A stretch of 64,000 bases of DNA from Stutzerimonas stutzeri (GTDB lineage Bacteria; Pseudomonadota; Gammaproteobacteria; Pseudomonadales; Pseudomonadaceae), in contig CP077641.1 of the NCBI GenBank assembly GCA_019056435.1, positions 2,728,001-2,792,000 on the forward strand. The letters run 5' to 3'. Of this stretch, positions 18,675 to 27,666 are shown one piece after another. A program made the translations under genes and the position numbers. The notes below the pieces were generated by a model, which was not told the DNA's origin, ran no database searches, and saw nothing but the letters and a program-made list of their open reading frames with translations. Numbering within the stretch: position 1 is the first letter of the stretch; each line of letters opens with the position of its first letter.

Positions 18675-19958
18675 GGAAGAACTCCAGCATGTGTTGAACA
18701 TTGACGCGGTAGTCGAGGTTGCCGCAGTGGCCGCCGCGCGGATAGAGCGTCATGCGCTCGCCAAAGGTGCGGCGCAGGAAGCCGAGGTCCCCGGCGCCAA
18801 GAATGATGTCGTCGGCGTTGTGCATCACGGCGATTTTGGGGCTGTTGCGCAGGTAGTCTTCGAGGGCGTAGAGGCTGACCTGATCAACGAGTTGCGTCAG
18901 GCTGCCGCCGTCGGTCTGGGCTCGCCACATTGGGATCAGTTGCTCGGTCAGGTAGCAATCGAAGTCGCAGAGCAGGGCGCGGCGAAAGAACGGCTCCAGA
19001 CTGGTGCCTTCGTTGATCGGGTAATCTGGCGGCACGATCAGCCCACGCCGGTTGATCAGGTCGGAGGTAAAGGTGATATCCGCAGCGGAAAAGCGAAACA
19101 CCGAACCGATCAGCATCGCCATCTGTTCGTCCGTCAGGCGCAGTTCCGACCGTTGGAAGTCGAAGAGCAGCGCGGCGTCCAGGTCGATCCGCCCCTGCTG
19201 GTGAAAATAGCGCGTCAGCTTCTCGAAGATCAGTTCATAGAAGGTCGTGGTGCTGTCCACGTCGGCGACGCGGGTCTGTACCAGCTTGTCGAGATTGTCG
19301 ACCGATGTCTTCAGGTTGACCGGGGGATTGATCAGCAGGACGCGATCGAAGTTGAAACTGCGCCGGGTTTCATCGAGCTGGCTGACGAACGCGGCATTGA
19401 GTGCGCCCAGGCTGTAGCCGACGAGGTTGAAGCCGGTGACCGGCAGCTCGTGCTGCTGCGCCGGATCGCCTGCATCACGCGGTACATGTCCTTGGCATCG
19501 TTCGGGCTGTAGCCCGGCGTGGCGTAGCGCGACGCCGAGGCGATGAAGTCGAAGCTGGTCGGCGAGGACAGCTGCACCACGTGATAGCCGGCACCGTAGA
19601 AGATCCGCTTGAGCGTTTCGCTCTTGCCGGCCGAGTAGCTGGCACCGGTGCCGGAGATGATGAACATCAGCGGGGCCGGGCCGGGCTGGCGAGCCAGCCG
19701 GTAGGTCAGGCGCTTAACTGCCCAGAAATTGTCCGGCAGGATGAACTCGCGCTCGGGGCGCAACCTCAGGCTGTAATCGCGCTGATCGATGTCATCGTCG
19801 GTGGGCGTTTCGGCGCGCAGCTCGACGGGCGTCGTGGCGATGGTGGCTTCGAAAGGGTTGCTCAGCGGGTAGCCATAGTCCTCAACGCTGATGTCCGCCG
19901 CGAGGGTGGGCAGGCTCAGCAGCGCGAGCAGGGCCGTCAGGCACAGCGACAATCGCAT
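18667..19958 (-). CDS. Secreted alpha/beta hydrolase (frameshift)
   Basis: Repaired length is 430 residues. A signal peptide (MRLSLCLTALLALLSLPTLA) suggests a periplasmic location. The oxyanion strand reads PLMFIISGTGASYSAGKSET. After repair the nucleophile elbow GYSLGALNAAF follows. Late in the protein, VMHNADDIILG and RGGHCGNL supply plausible Asp and His of the catalytic triad. One base is missing around 19451-19464, inside CGGCGCAGCAGC on the coding strand; adding it continues the frame as QQHELPVTGFNLVGYSLG. It is coupled to mlaA downstream, so a role in envelope lipid handling is plausible but unproven. Confidence 0.82.
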
Positions 19959-20152
19959 GGATATTCTCCGGATGGCGGATAGGTGGGGCGGTGGGCCCGG
20001 ATGAAGGTAACGCGGTATGGGCTCGATCGTCGTGTTCCTCGGTTGCCTCTGGTGTCCAATACGCTCGGCCGGCCAGCATCATTGCGTTTGCCGCTTGCAA
20101 CCGCGTCGGGCTCGATTATGCTGAGCGCCGCCCGAGCCGTGGAGCCTCCAAG

Positions 20153-20536
20153 TTGCGCCTTTCCCCTTCGCTGATGCTGGTCCTGCTGCTGGTGGCCTGC
20201 ACCGCCACCAGCTACGAAGTTCGTTTTGCGCTGATGGAAGATCCTCGCTGGGTCGGGCTCTGCGCCGAATCCGCCTCCCACTGGGCATGCCAGCTACGGG
20301 CCGGGCTCGGTTGGCTCATTCATATGCGGGTTTTGGCCTGGTCGGCGCTATGCCTCGCATTGCTCGCATTCTTCCTGCCGCGGCGTACCGGTTGGTGGCT
20401 GGCAGCGCTGGGACTGCTCCTGGCAGTGCCCGCGTTGGTCCTCTACAGCGCCAGCCTGGCCGTGTTCGCAGTGGTCATCGCAGCGCTACGACTGGTCAGG
20501 GCGCCGCGTGCCGCGCTAACCATTGACCATGCTTAG
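20153..20536 (+). CDS. Small inner-membrane protein of unknown function
   Basis: A TTG start at 20153 is proposed because GGAG lies eight bases upstream and the frame before it is not protein-like. The product has 127 residues with four hydrophobic segments (LMLVLLLVACTATS, VLAWSALCLALLAFFL, WWLAALGLLLAVPALVLYS and LAVFAVVIAALRL). Two Cys (GLCAESASHWACQL) lie in a likely periplasmic loop and could form a disulfide. It is convergent with the GH17 gene; the two stop codons share a TTAG tetranucleotide. I do not recognise a family. Confidence 0.6.
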   Translation: MRLSPSLMLVLLLVACTATSYEVRFALMEDPRWVGLCAESASHWACQLRAGLGWLIHMRVLAWSALCLALLAFFLPRRTGWWLAALGLLLAVPALVLYSASLAVFAVVIAALRLVRAPRAALTIDHA

Positions 20537-22127
20537 GCCGTCTGGTTGCGTATATCGGTCGTCGCGATAGCGATTTGCCGCTTCGACTGGTGCAGGCTGC
20601 GCCAAAGCGCCAGCGTCACGAGCAGGCAGACCAGGGCCCAGCCGAGTGCCTGCCCGTTTTCCAGCCCTTCCTGATAAAGCTGTGGTGCGATGCAGGCCGC
20701 GACCAAGGCGGTGAGCAGCGTGGTTTCCCGTCGTGACGCGATGGCAGGGCGGGCCAGGTAGACCAGCGCCGGGAACAGCAGTGCGGCGCTCGGAAAGCTG
20801 CGATAGCGCGCATCGAATACCAGGGCCAGCGCCATGACTGCCCCGGCGAAGCCGGTGGCCAGGAGGATCAGCCCGGCCTTGGCGTCCAGCCAGGTGCGTG
20901 CGCGGCGGCGCCAGGTGCTTTCGCTCCCGAGCATCAGCGCCACGTGCGCCAGCGCGACGGCGTTGAGCATCAGCAAGGCGCCCGTCCAGAGCCACTCGCC
21001 CAGATGGCGGCTGGTGATCACGCCAAGCTCCAGCCAAAGGGCCATGCATGCGGCCCCGACAGCGGTTGCGACCGGCAGCAATGTGGCGGAACGGAGGCGC
21101 GTCGGCAGACCGGCGATGGTCAGCGCGCCCCCCAGGCGACAAGGCTGATCGTCAGCCAGATCGGCCAGCCCGGCAGGTTCGACACCGGACCAGCGAGGAT
21201 GCCCTTATCCTGCCTGTCGGCATCGAACAGCCCCCAATAGCCGCCCACGGCACCTTCGCTGGCGCGCTTCCAGGGCTGGTCGAAGGCTTCGATCAGGTTG
21301 TAGCGCCAGCCGTTGGCTTCGGCCAGGTGCACGAAGTCGCGAATGAAACGCGCCTGGTTCACGCGGCTGGGCACCGCCGTTTCGCGCTGGCGCCCTTCGC
21401 TTGGCCAGCCAGTCTCACCGATCAGGATGTCCTTGGGTGCGTAGCGGTTGCCGAAAACCTGACGTACCTCGGCGACTTCCCGAAGCGCATGCTCGATGCC
21501 GGCAGGTTCGTCTTCCCAATAAGGCAGCAGGTGAATGGTCAGGAAATCCACCGCTGGCGCCACCTCAGGATGTCGGAGCCAGAACTCCCAGACATCGGCA
21601 TAGGTCACCGGGACCTCGACTCCGGCACGAACCTCTTCGATCAGCGCAACCAGCCGAGCGGCAGTGGTTTCCTTGCGCAGCAATACCTCGTTGCCGACGA
21701 TCACCGCGTCCACCACGTCCCGGTTGGCATTGGCGCTGGCGATCAGGGCGTCGATCTCGGCGCGGGTCTGGACGGGGTCGGCACTCACCCAGGCGCCCAT
21801 CAGCAGCTTAAGACCGTGCTTGCGCGCCAGCCCCGGTACGGCTTCGAGACCGATCATGGAGTAGGTCCGCACGCAGCCGAAGCGCTTGGCCAGTAGGGCC
21901 AGGTCCGCATCGATGCGATCCGGACGCAGCTCGAACGGCTGATCGAAGGGCGATTGATCCTTCGCGAAAGGGCTGTAGGAGGCGCACTGGAGTCGCGCGC
22001 CCGGCGCGCTGGCGTCGGCCAGGTCGACGGGGCGACCCAGGCTGTACCAGAAGCTGCTGAGTGCGATCAGGGTGAACAGGCAGGCGATGCCGAAAGGCAG
22101 CAGGGTAGGGCGCACGCGCGACGTCAT
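20533..22127 (-). CDS. GH17-type membrane protein, probable glucan-modifying enzyme (frameshift)
   Basis: Repaired length is 531 residues. After an N-terminal membrane anchor (FGIACLFTLIALSSFWYSLG) comes a glycoside hydrolase 17-like barrel, with AVIVGNEVLLRKE carrying the proton-donor Glu and DILIGETGWPSEGR carrying the nucleophile Glu. The C-terminal part has several membrane helices (WLWTGALLMLNAVALAHVAL, LVCLLVTLALW). Related proteobacterial proteins are annotated as beta-glucan synthesis or remodelling enzymes. The barrel and the membrane part are in different frames. Adding one base to the CCCCCC run at 21128-21133 replaces the premature TGA with continuous sequence (WGGALTIAGLP). Confidence 0.8.
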
Positions 22128-22204
22128 CTCAGCGATCTGCAGGGGGGCGGGGCGCGCATCTTAGCTGAGCGGCGAGCGCTCCGACAGCGGGCTGCGGGCT
22201 GCGA

Positions 22205-22429
22205 TCAGGCCTGATGGTGGAGCCACGCGTGCGGCGGGATGTCCTTCTTTTTCGACGGACGTTTTTCGAAGCGCTGCCAGATTTTTTCGTGGAAATAGAA
22301 ACCGACCGAGTTGCACAGCGGTTCGATTGCGGCGACCAGGCCTCCGGCTGCCACGCTACCGGTCAGGGCGTAGGTCACCGAAAAAGCGATGCAGAAATGC
22401 ATCAGGGTAAAGGTGACGGTCTTGGTCAT
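22205..22429 (-). CDS. DUF2061 small membrane protein
   Basis: The ATG at 22429 has GGAG six bases upstream and gives 74 residues. It starts MTKTVTFTLMHFCIAFSVTY and continues ALTGSVAAGGLVAAIEPLCN with SVGFYFHEKIW, the DUF2061 signature with two transmembrane helices and a conserved His-Glu. The C-terminal tail is basic. Function is unknown. A further in-frame upstream extension to 22558 is unlikely to be translated because it lacks a ribosome binding site. It is divergent from yjcH. Confidence 0.8.
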   Translation of the reverse strand: MTKTVTFTLMHFCIAFSVTYALTGSVAAGGLVAAIEPLCNSVGFYFHEKIWQRFEKRPSKKKDIPPHAWLHHQA

Positions 22430-22634
22430 CATGAGCTCCGCTGACGAACGGGAATCGTTCTCTGTTGCTAGCGAGTCTGGCCGTCCTGAGCAAGGCTGTG
22501 AAATGGGTGTCTTGCATGATCTGCATAGGGTCGATCTATGGCCGTCAGGGTGCGGCAAAATGACGCTGCGAAGGCTCTATTCCGGTGCTTTGCGCGAATG
22601 AGTAGCCGACCATGGTCGAGTGGTGTTCGGGCTT

Positions 22635-22655
22635 GGCGGTACTAAAGTAGCCGCC
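22635..22655. promoter_or_regulatory. Imperfect dyad upstream of yjcH-actP
   Basis: GGCGGTACT (22635-22643) and AGTAGCCGCC (22646-22655) are complementary apart from one extra base in the right arm, around a central AA. It lies about 40 bases before the yjcH ATG, where an operator or activator site could be. The binding protein cannot be named from sequence. Confidence 0.4.
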
Positions 22656-22695
22656 TGCCTGCATGTGCGGGCAGTGATCGTGTGGAGACCATCCA

Positions 22696-23010
22696 ATGAA
22701 CAACGAAAACCTGTACCGGCAGATCGACGCCGACCCGCGCTTCAAGGAATTGGTAACCAAGCGCAACCGCTTTGCATGGATGCTGGCCACCATCATGTTG
22801 GCAGCCTACTTCGCCTTCATCCTGATCATTGCGTTCGACCCTGCCGTGCTCGGCACGCCGCTGAGCAGCGGTGCCGTCACCACCTGGGGCATCCCGGCGG
22901 GCCTCGGACTGATCTTCCTGTCCTTCGTGCTGACCGGCATCTACGTCCAGCGCGCCAATGGCGAGTTCGACCGCATCACCCAGGACATCCTCCAAGAGGC
23001 GCAGAAATAA
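22696..23010 (+). CDS. yjcH: DUF485 membrane protein YjcH
   Basis: A 104-residue protein with two transmembrane segments ([20 protein letters not shown] and [20 protein letters not shown]). The N-terminal motif [19 protein letters not shown] is typical of DUF485. YjcH proteins are encoded next to ActP-type solute:sodium symporters, and the pairing is conserved; its molecular role is not settled. The stop is one base before the actP start, so translation is coupled. The acs gene that often begins this operon is absent here. Confidence 0.92.
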   Translation: MNNENLYRQIDADPRFKELVTKRNRFAWMLATIMLAAYFAFILIIAFDPAVLGTPLSSGAVTTWGIPAGLGLIFLSFVLTGIYVQRANGEFDRITQDILQEAQK

Positions 23011-23011
23011 C

Positions 23012-24667
23012 ATGCTTGCACGCTTGCTGACCGCGGCCGCCCTGATGGCGGCTGCTCCGGCGCTGTTCGCCGATGCCCTGACCGGGGACGTCGAGAAACA
23101 GGCCACCAACTGGACCGCGATTTCGATGTTCGTGGTGTTCATCGTCTTCACGATGGGCATCACCAAGTGGGCGGCCAAGCGCAACACGTCCACCTCCGAC
23201 TACTACACTGCCGGCGGCAGCATCACCGGTTTCCAGAACGGCCTGGCGATCGCCGGAGACTTCATGTCCGCGGCGTCCTTCCTGGGCATTTCCGCACTGG
23301 TCTTCACCAGCGGCTACGACGGCCTGATCTATTCGATCGGCTTCCTCGTCGGCTGGCCGATCATCCTGTTCCTGATGGCCGAGCGCCTGCGCAACCTGGG
23401 CAAGTTCACCTTTTCGGACGTCGCCTCCTACCGCCTGGGCCAGACGCAGATCCGCATCCTCTCGGCCTGCGGCTCGCTGATCGTCGTGGCCTTCTACCTG
23501 ATCGCGCAGATGGTGGGTGCCGGCAAGCTGATTCAGCTGCTGTTCGGCCTGGATTACCTGGTCGCGGTGGTCATGGTCGGCGTGCTGATGGTGATGTACG
23601 TGATGTTCGGCGGCATGCTCGCCACCACCTGGGTGCAGATCATCAAGGCGGTGTTGCTGCTCTCCGGCGCAAGCTTCATGGCGATCATGGTCATGTATCA
23701 CGTCGGCTTCGACTTCGGTCGCCTGTTCTCCGAGGCCGTTGCGCTGCATCCGAACCACCAGGCCATCATGAGCCCGGGCGGTTTGGTGTCCGATCCGATT
23801 TCCGCGATCTCCCTCGGCCTGGCGCTGATGTTCGGTACGGCGGGGCTGCCGCATATCCTGATGCGCTTCTTCACCGTCGCCGACGCCAAGGAAGCGCGCA
23901 AGAGCGTGTTCTACGCCACCGGCTTCATCGGGTACTTCTATGTCCTGACGTTCATCATCGGCTTCGGCGCGATCCTGCTGGTCAGCACCAACCCGAGCTT
24001 CAAGGACGCCTCCGGCGCCATCATCGGCGGCACCAACATGGTCGCGATCCATCTGGCGACGGCGGTCGGCGGCAACCTGTTCCTCGGCTTCATTTCCGCC
24101 GTAGCCTTCGCCACCATCCTGGCGGTAGTATCGGGCCTGGCCCTGGCTGGCGCATCGGCCGTGGCACATGACCTCTACGCCTGCGTGATCAAGAAGGGCA
24201 AGGCCAAAGAAGAGGACGAGATGAAGGTCACCAAGCGCACCACGCTGGCGCTCGGCATCCTGGCGATCCTGCTCGGTGTGGCCTTCGAGAATCAGAACAT
24301 TGCCTTCATGGTGGGCCTGGCCTTCTCGGTAGCGGCAAGCTGCAACTTCCCGATCTTGTTCCTCTCGATGTACTGGAAGAACCTGACCACCCGTGGCGCG
24401 CTGATCGGCGGCTCGATGGGGCTGGCCACGGCGCTGATCCTGACCATCCTGAGTCCGACGGTGTGGGTCGATGTGCTGCACTTCGAGCAGGCGATCTTCC
24501 CGTACAAGTATCCGGCGCTGTTCGCGATGATCGCGTCTTTCTTCGGCCTCTGGTTCTTCTCGGTCACCGACAAGTCGAAGGCCGCGGCCGAGGAGCGTGC
24601 ACGCTTCTTCCCGCAGTTCATCCGTTCGCAGACGGGCCTCGGCGCCAGCGGTGCGGTCGCTCATTGA
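23012..24667 (+). CDS. actP: Cation/acetate symporter ActP
   Basis: A 551-residue solute:sodium symporter with about thirteen membrane segments. The ATG at 23012 gives an N-terminus that begins with a signal-like helix ([20 protein letters not shown]). Family motifs include [34 protein letters not shown] and [20 protein letters not shown]. It takes up acetate and other short monocarboxylates with a cation. It is coupled to yjcH and ends in a strong terminator. Confidence 0.95.
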   Translation: MLARLLTAAALMAAAPALFADALTGDVEKQATNWTAISMFVVFIVFTMGITKWAAKRNTSTSDYYTAGGSITGFQNGLAIAGDFMSAASFLGISALVFTSGYDGLIYSIGFLVGWPIILFLMAERLRNLGKFTFSDVASYRLGQTQIRILSACGSLIVVAFYLIAQMVGAGKLIQLLFGLDYLVAVVMVGVLMVMYVMFGGMLATTWVQIIKAVLLLSGASFMAIMVMYHVGFDFGRLFSEAVALHPNHQAIMSPGGLVSDPISAISLGLALMFGTAGLPHILMRFFTVADAKEARKSVFYATGFIGYFYVLTFIIGFGAILLVSTNPSFKDASGAIIGGTNMVAIHLATAVGGNLFLGFISAVAFATILAVVSGLALAGASAVAHDLYACVIKKGKAKEEDEMKVTKRTTLALGILAILLGVAFENQNIAFMVGLAFSVAASCNFPILFLSMYWKNLTTRGALIGGSMGLATALILTILSPTVWVDVLHFEQAIFPYKYPALFAMIASFFGLWFFSVTDKSKAAAEERARFFPQFIRSQTGLGASGAVAH

Positions 24668-24684
24668 TCGCCACGCGTCGTCAA

Positions 24685-24713
24685 AAAAGGCAGCCTTCGG
24701 GCTGCCTTTTTCG
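24685..24713 (+). terminator. Rho-independent terminator after actP
   Basis: AAAAGGCAGCC and GGCTGCCTTTT form an 11-bp stem around a TTCG tetraloop at 24685-24710, followed by more T. It starts 17 bases after the actP stop and closes the yjcH-actP operon. Confidence 0.94.
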
Positions 24714-24836
24714 TTATGGCCCGGCCAGCAGATTGGGGGCGGAGCAGGGCCGTCATTCAGCATTTCGATGGAGGCCGGTCGCGGCTGCGGCTTTCGCTAG
24801 ACTCGTCGTAACCCCATGAACAAAAGGTTACAAACG

Positions 24837-25643
24837 ATGCACAACCGCATGATGGTCACCGGCGCCGGTTCCGGCCTGGGACGTGAAATCGCGCTGCGCT
24901 GGGCGCGCGAGGGCTGGCAACTGGCGCTCTCGGATGTCAACGAGGCGGGGCTGGCCGAAACGCTGAAAGCGGTGCGCGATGCCGGGGGTGACGGTTTCAC
25001 CCAGCGCTGCGACGTACGTGATTACAGCCAGCTGACCGCCCTGGCCCAGGCGTGCGAAAGCAAGCTGGGCGGAATCGACGTGGTGGTCAACAACGCCGGT
25101 GTGGCCTCGGGTGGTTTCTTCGAAGAGTTGTCCCTCGAGGACTGGGACTGGCAAATCGCGATCAACCTGATGGGTGTGGTCAAGGGGTGCAAGGCGTTCC
25201 TGCCATTGCTGCAGAAGAGCAAGGGCCGGATCATCAACATCGCCTCGATGGCCGCGCTGATGCAGGCGCCGGGGATGAGTAACTACAACGTGGCGAAGGC
25301 GGGCGTGGTAGCTCTGTCGGAAAGCCTGCTGGTCGAACTCAAGCAGCAGGAAATCGGTGTGCACGTCGTGTGTCCGTCGTTCTTCCAGACCAATCTGATG
25401 GATTCCTACCGCGGCCCCACGCCGAACATGAAGGCGCAGATCGCCAAGCTACTCGAGGCTTCGCCCATTACCGCCGCGGACATCGCCGACTACATCCATC
25501 GCCAGGTCGCCGAGGGCGTGTTCATGATCCTGCCGCACGACGAGGGACGCATGGCCTGGAAGATCAAGCAGCAGAACCCCCAGGCGATCTACGACGAGAT
25601 GGCGCTGTTGGCGGAAAAGAAGCGCAACAAGAGCAAAACCTGA
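24837..25643 (+). CDS. Short-chain dehydrogenase/reductase (SDR)
   Basis: The ATG at 24837 gives 268 residues; an in-frame ATG at 24816 is also possible. The NAD(P)-binding motif is TGAGSGLGREIA, followed by NNAGVASGG. The catalytic triad is visible as INIASMAAL (Ser region) and SNYNVAKAG (Tyr and Lys). A long C-terminal segment (ADYIHRQVAEGVFMILPHDE) is common in the subgroup that acts on hydrophobic alcohols or acyl chains. The substrate is unknown. No partner gene is obvious. Confidence 0.85.
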   Translation: MHNRMMVTGAGSGLGREIALRWAREGWQLALSDVNEAGLAETLKAVRDAGGDGFTQRCDVRDYSQLTALAQACESKLGGIDVVVNNAGVASGGFFEELSLEDWDWQIAINLMGVVKGCKAFLPLLQKSKGRIINIASMAALMQAPGMSNYNVAKAGVVALSESLLVELKQQEIGVHVVCPSFFQTNLMDSYRGPTPNMKAQIAKLLEASPITAADIADYIHRQVAEGVFMILPHDEGRMAWKIKQQNPQAIYDEMALLAEKKRNKSKT

Positions 25644-25689
25644 CCGAAAGGTCCAAAAGCCTTGCCGGAGCCGATGCAGCGGGAGTAGG

Positions 25690-26892
25690 GTGCCAGTCCC
25701 GTTTCGCTGCCGGTTTCCGATCGTGAACAATCCCGCCCGCTGGCTGCTCATGCTGGCCCTGGTGCTCGCCGCCATCAATCTGCGCCCCGGTATCACTTCG
25801 TTCGCCCCGCTGATCGAGCGGATCGCGGCCGACCTCAATCTCAGCCGCGGGTTGGTCAGCCTTACGACTGCATTGCCGGTGCTGCTGATGGGGCTCTTGG
25901 CGCCGCTGGCGCCACGCCTGGCGGTTCGTTTCGGTCTGGAGCGAACCCTATGCCTGTGCCTCGGGCTGATCGCCCTGGCGCTGCTGTTGCGCCTTCTCGC
26001 AGACATCCCCTGGTTGCTGATACTGACCGCAGCCATGGTCGGTGCCGGCATTGCTGTGGCGGGCCCGTTGATTTCGGGTTTCATCAAGCGCTACTTCCTC
26101 GAGAGTGTCGGGCGGACGGCTGCGTTCTATTCGCTGAGCATGGCGGTCGGGGGCACGCTTGGCGTGGTGCTGACCGCCCCGGCCACCGAGCTGTTCGGGC
26201 AGCGCTGGCCGTGGGGTCTGGCGCTATGGGCCGTTCCCGCCGTGCTGGCGCTCTTGGTGTGGACGCGGCTGCCCAACCGGCCGGAGCCGACTGCCGAGCG
26301 CAGTGGCGGATTACCCTGGCGTGAGCCGCGGGCATGGCTGGTAAGCATCTATTTCGCGCTGCAGGCCGGGTTGTTCTACGCCCTGGCGACCTGGCTTGTG
26401 GCGCGTTATCACGAAGCGGGCTTCAGCGCCGCGCAGAGCAACGCCTTCTTCAGCGGTTTCATGCTGATCGGCTTGCCGAGTGCCTTCCTGATGCCATGGC
26501 TGGCACAGCGCTTTGGGAAGCGCCACCTCATGATGGCCGCCTGCAGCACCCTGGCGACGGCAGCGTTGCTAGTCATCGCGCTGCTCCCTCAGGTGCAGCC
26601 GCTGTTGGTGTGCATGCTGCTGGGCGTGGCGCTCAACGGTACCTTTTCGATGTCCCTGGTGCTCCCGATGTACGAGGCGAGCACGCCTTTGGCGGTCAGC
26701 CGGTTGACCGCCATGATGCTATGCACGGGTTATAGCCTGGCCTGCTTCGCACCGGTGCTGACCGGAATGGGGCGTGACCTGGCAGGCAGTTACCAAGGCC
26801 CCTTCCTGGTGCTGGCGATGCTTGCTGCCGTGATGTCAGTGCTCGCGCTGCGCCTGGCCCCTCGGCGCACGTTGTCGAACCAGGCTGACTGA
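25690..26892 (+). CDS. MFS transporter, CynX/NimT family
   Basis: A 400-residue protein with about twelve hydrophobic segments. The start is a GTG at 25690 with GGGAG just before it; a second GTG at 25723 is an alternative. The motif LRPGITSFAPLIERI after the first helix is characteristic of the CynX/NimT subfamily (cyanate or 2-nitroimidazole transporter-like). The first cytoplasmic loop (LAPRLAVRFGLERTL) is the MFS signature A region. Substrate unknown; efflux is likely. Confidence 0.82.
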   Translation: MPVPFRCRFPIVNNPARWLLMLALVLAAINLRPGITSFAPLIERIAADLNLSRGLVSLTTALPVLLMGLLAPLAPRLAVRFGLERTLCLCLGLIALALLLRLLADIPWLLILTAAMVGAGIAVAGPLISGFIKRYFLESVGRTAAFYSLSMAVGGTLGVVLTAPATELFGQRWPWGLALWAVPAVLALLVWTRLPNRPEPTAERSGGLPWREPRAWLVSIYFALQAGLFYALATWLVARYHEAGFSAAQSNAFFSGFMLIGLPSAFLMPWLAQRFGKRHLMMAACSTLATAALLVIALLPQVQPLLVCMLLGVALNGTFSMSLVLPMYEASTPLAVSRLTAMMLCTGYSLACFAPVLTGMGRDLAGSYQGPFLVLAMLAAVMSVLALRLAPRRTLSNQAD

Positions 26893-27008
26893 GCGCTGTG
26901 GCGCAGATCACCGCTTCGATGTGTGGCGCGTTCCAGAGCCGTTGAGAAGGCTGGCACCGCGCGCCGAATTGGTTGAACATGTCCGGCCTTTCGCCCGGAG
27001 AGCAGCCT

Positions 27009-27431
27009 GTGGAGCAGGAATCCATCGTCTACGGCAGCATTCGTGACTGGCCGGCCGCCGACCTCGACGAGTGCCGCCGGCGTCGCGCCGCCAACCGCCG
27101 CGCGCTAGGCAAGCTGCCTCAAGGGGAGGGTTGGCCCTTCATCGGCCGGGAGATGTTTTCCTTCTGCACGGACGAGGGGTTGTACCAGACCCAGGTCATT
27201 CATTTCGGCGCCAGCTATCGCGCCGTCGAGTACGAGTGGTCGTTGTGGGTCCGCCGCTTCGAGGCGCTGCTCGACGAGCTCTACTGGACCAGTGCCGTGG
27301 TGCACCTGGAGACCGAGCTCAACGGCTCACACACCTTCCGTTGGGAGACCGAGAGTGGCAGTCACAGCCCTCGCCAGCACGACGTACGCATGCGCTGTGC
27401 CTGGGAGCGAGACGGCGGTGTGCTGGGTTGA
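27009..27431 (+). CDS. Conserved protein of unknown function
   Basis: I choose the GTG at 27009 because GGAG lies eight bases before it, giving 140 residues. TTG (26973) and ATG (26979) are in-frame alternatives. The protein is soluble, rich in aromatic and acidic residues (VEYEWSLWVRRFEALLDELY and TFRWETESGSHSP) and has no signal peptide or recognisable motif. It is convergent with yheU, and the two stop codons abut. Function is unknown. Confidence 0.6.
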   Translation: MEQESIVYGSIRDWPAADLDECRRRRAANRRALGKLPQGEGWPFIGREMFSFCTDEGLYQTQVIHFGASYRAVEYEWSLWVRRFEALLDELYWTSAVVHLETELNGSHTFRWETESGSHSPRQHDVRMRCAWERDGGVLG

Positions 27432-27662
27432 TCAGTCGTCGAGCCATTCCCGCGGCACATCGCGGCGCAGTGCCAGCTGACATTGCCCGCTGTCGGGGTC
27501 GAACACGATGACCGCCAGGCCTTTTTCCAACGCGTGACGCACGCGTTCGACCCTTGTGTTCAGTGGTGTCTCGTCACCGTTGTCGGTGCCGTCGCGGGTG
27601 ACGAAGTCCTCGATCAGACGGGTGAGGGTGTCGGGTTCGAGCTGGTCGTGTGGGATAAGCAT
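27432..27662 (-). CDS. yheU: YheU-family (UPF0270) protein
   Basis: A 76-residue protein beginning MLIPHDQLEPDTLTRLIEDF and continuing VTRDGTDNGDETPLNTRVER, the UPF0270 signature. The family is short, cytoplasmic and of unknown function. Its ATG is four bases downstream of the histidine kinase stop codon, so it is almost certainly co-transcribed with that kinase, as I recall in P. aeruginosa. Confidence 0.88.
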   Translation of the reverse strand: MLIPHDQLEPDTLTRLIEDFVTRDGTDNGDETPLNTRVERVRHALEKGLAVIVFDPDSGQCQLALRRDVPREWLDD

Positions 27663-27666
27663 GGGG

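Noticed and set aside
22976..24763. A 595-codon minus-strand frame opposite actP
   Set aside because: The translation is an Asp/His/Gln/Arg-rich shadow of the ActP gene; actP has operon context and a terminator on the plus strand.
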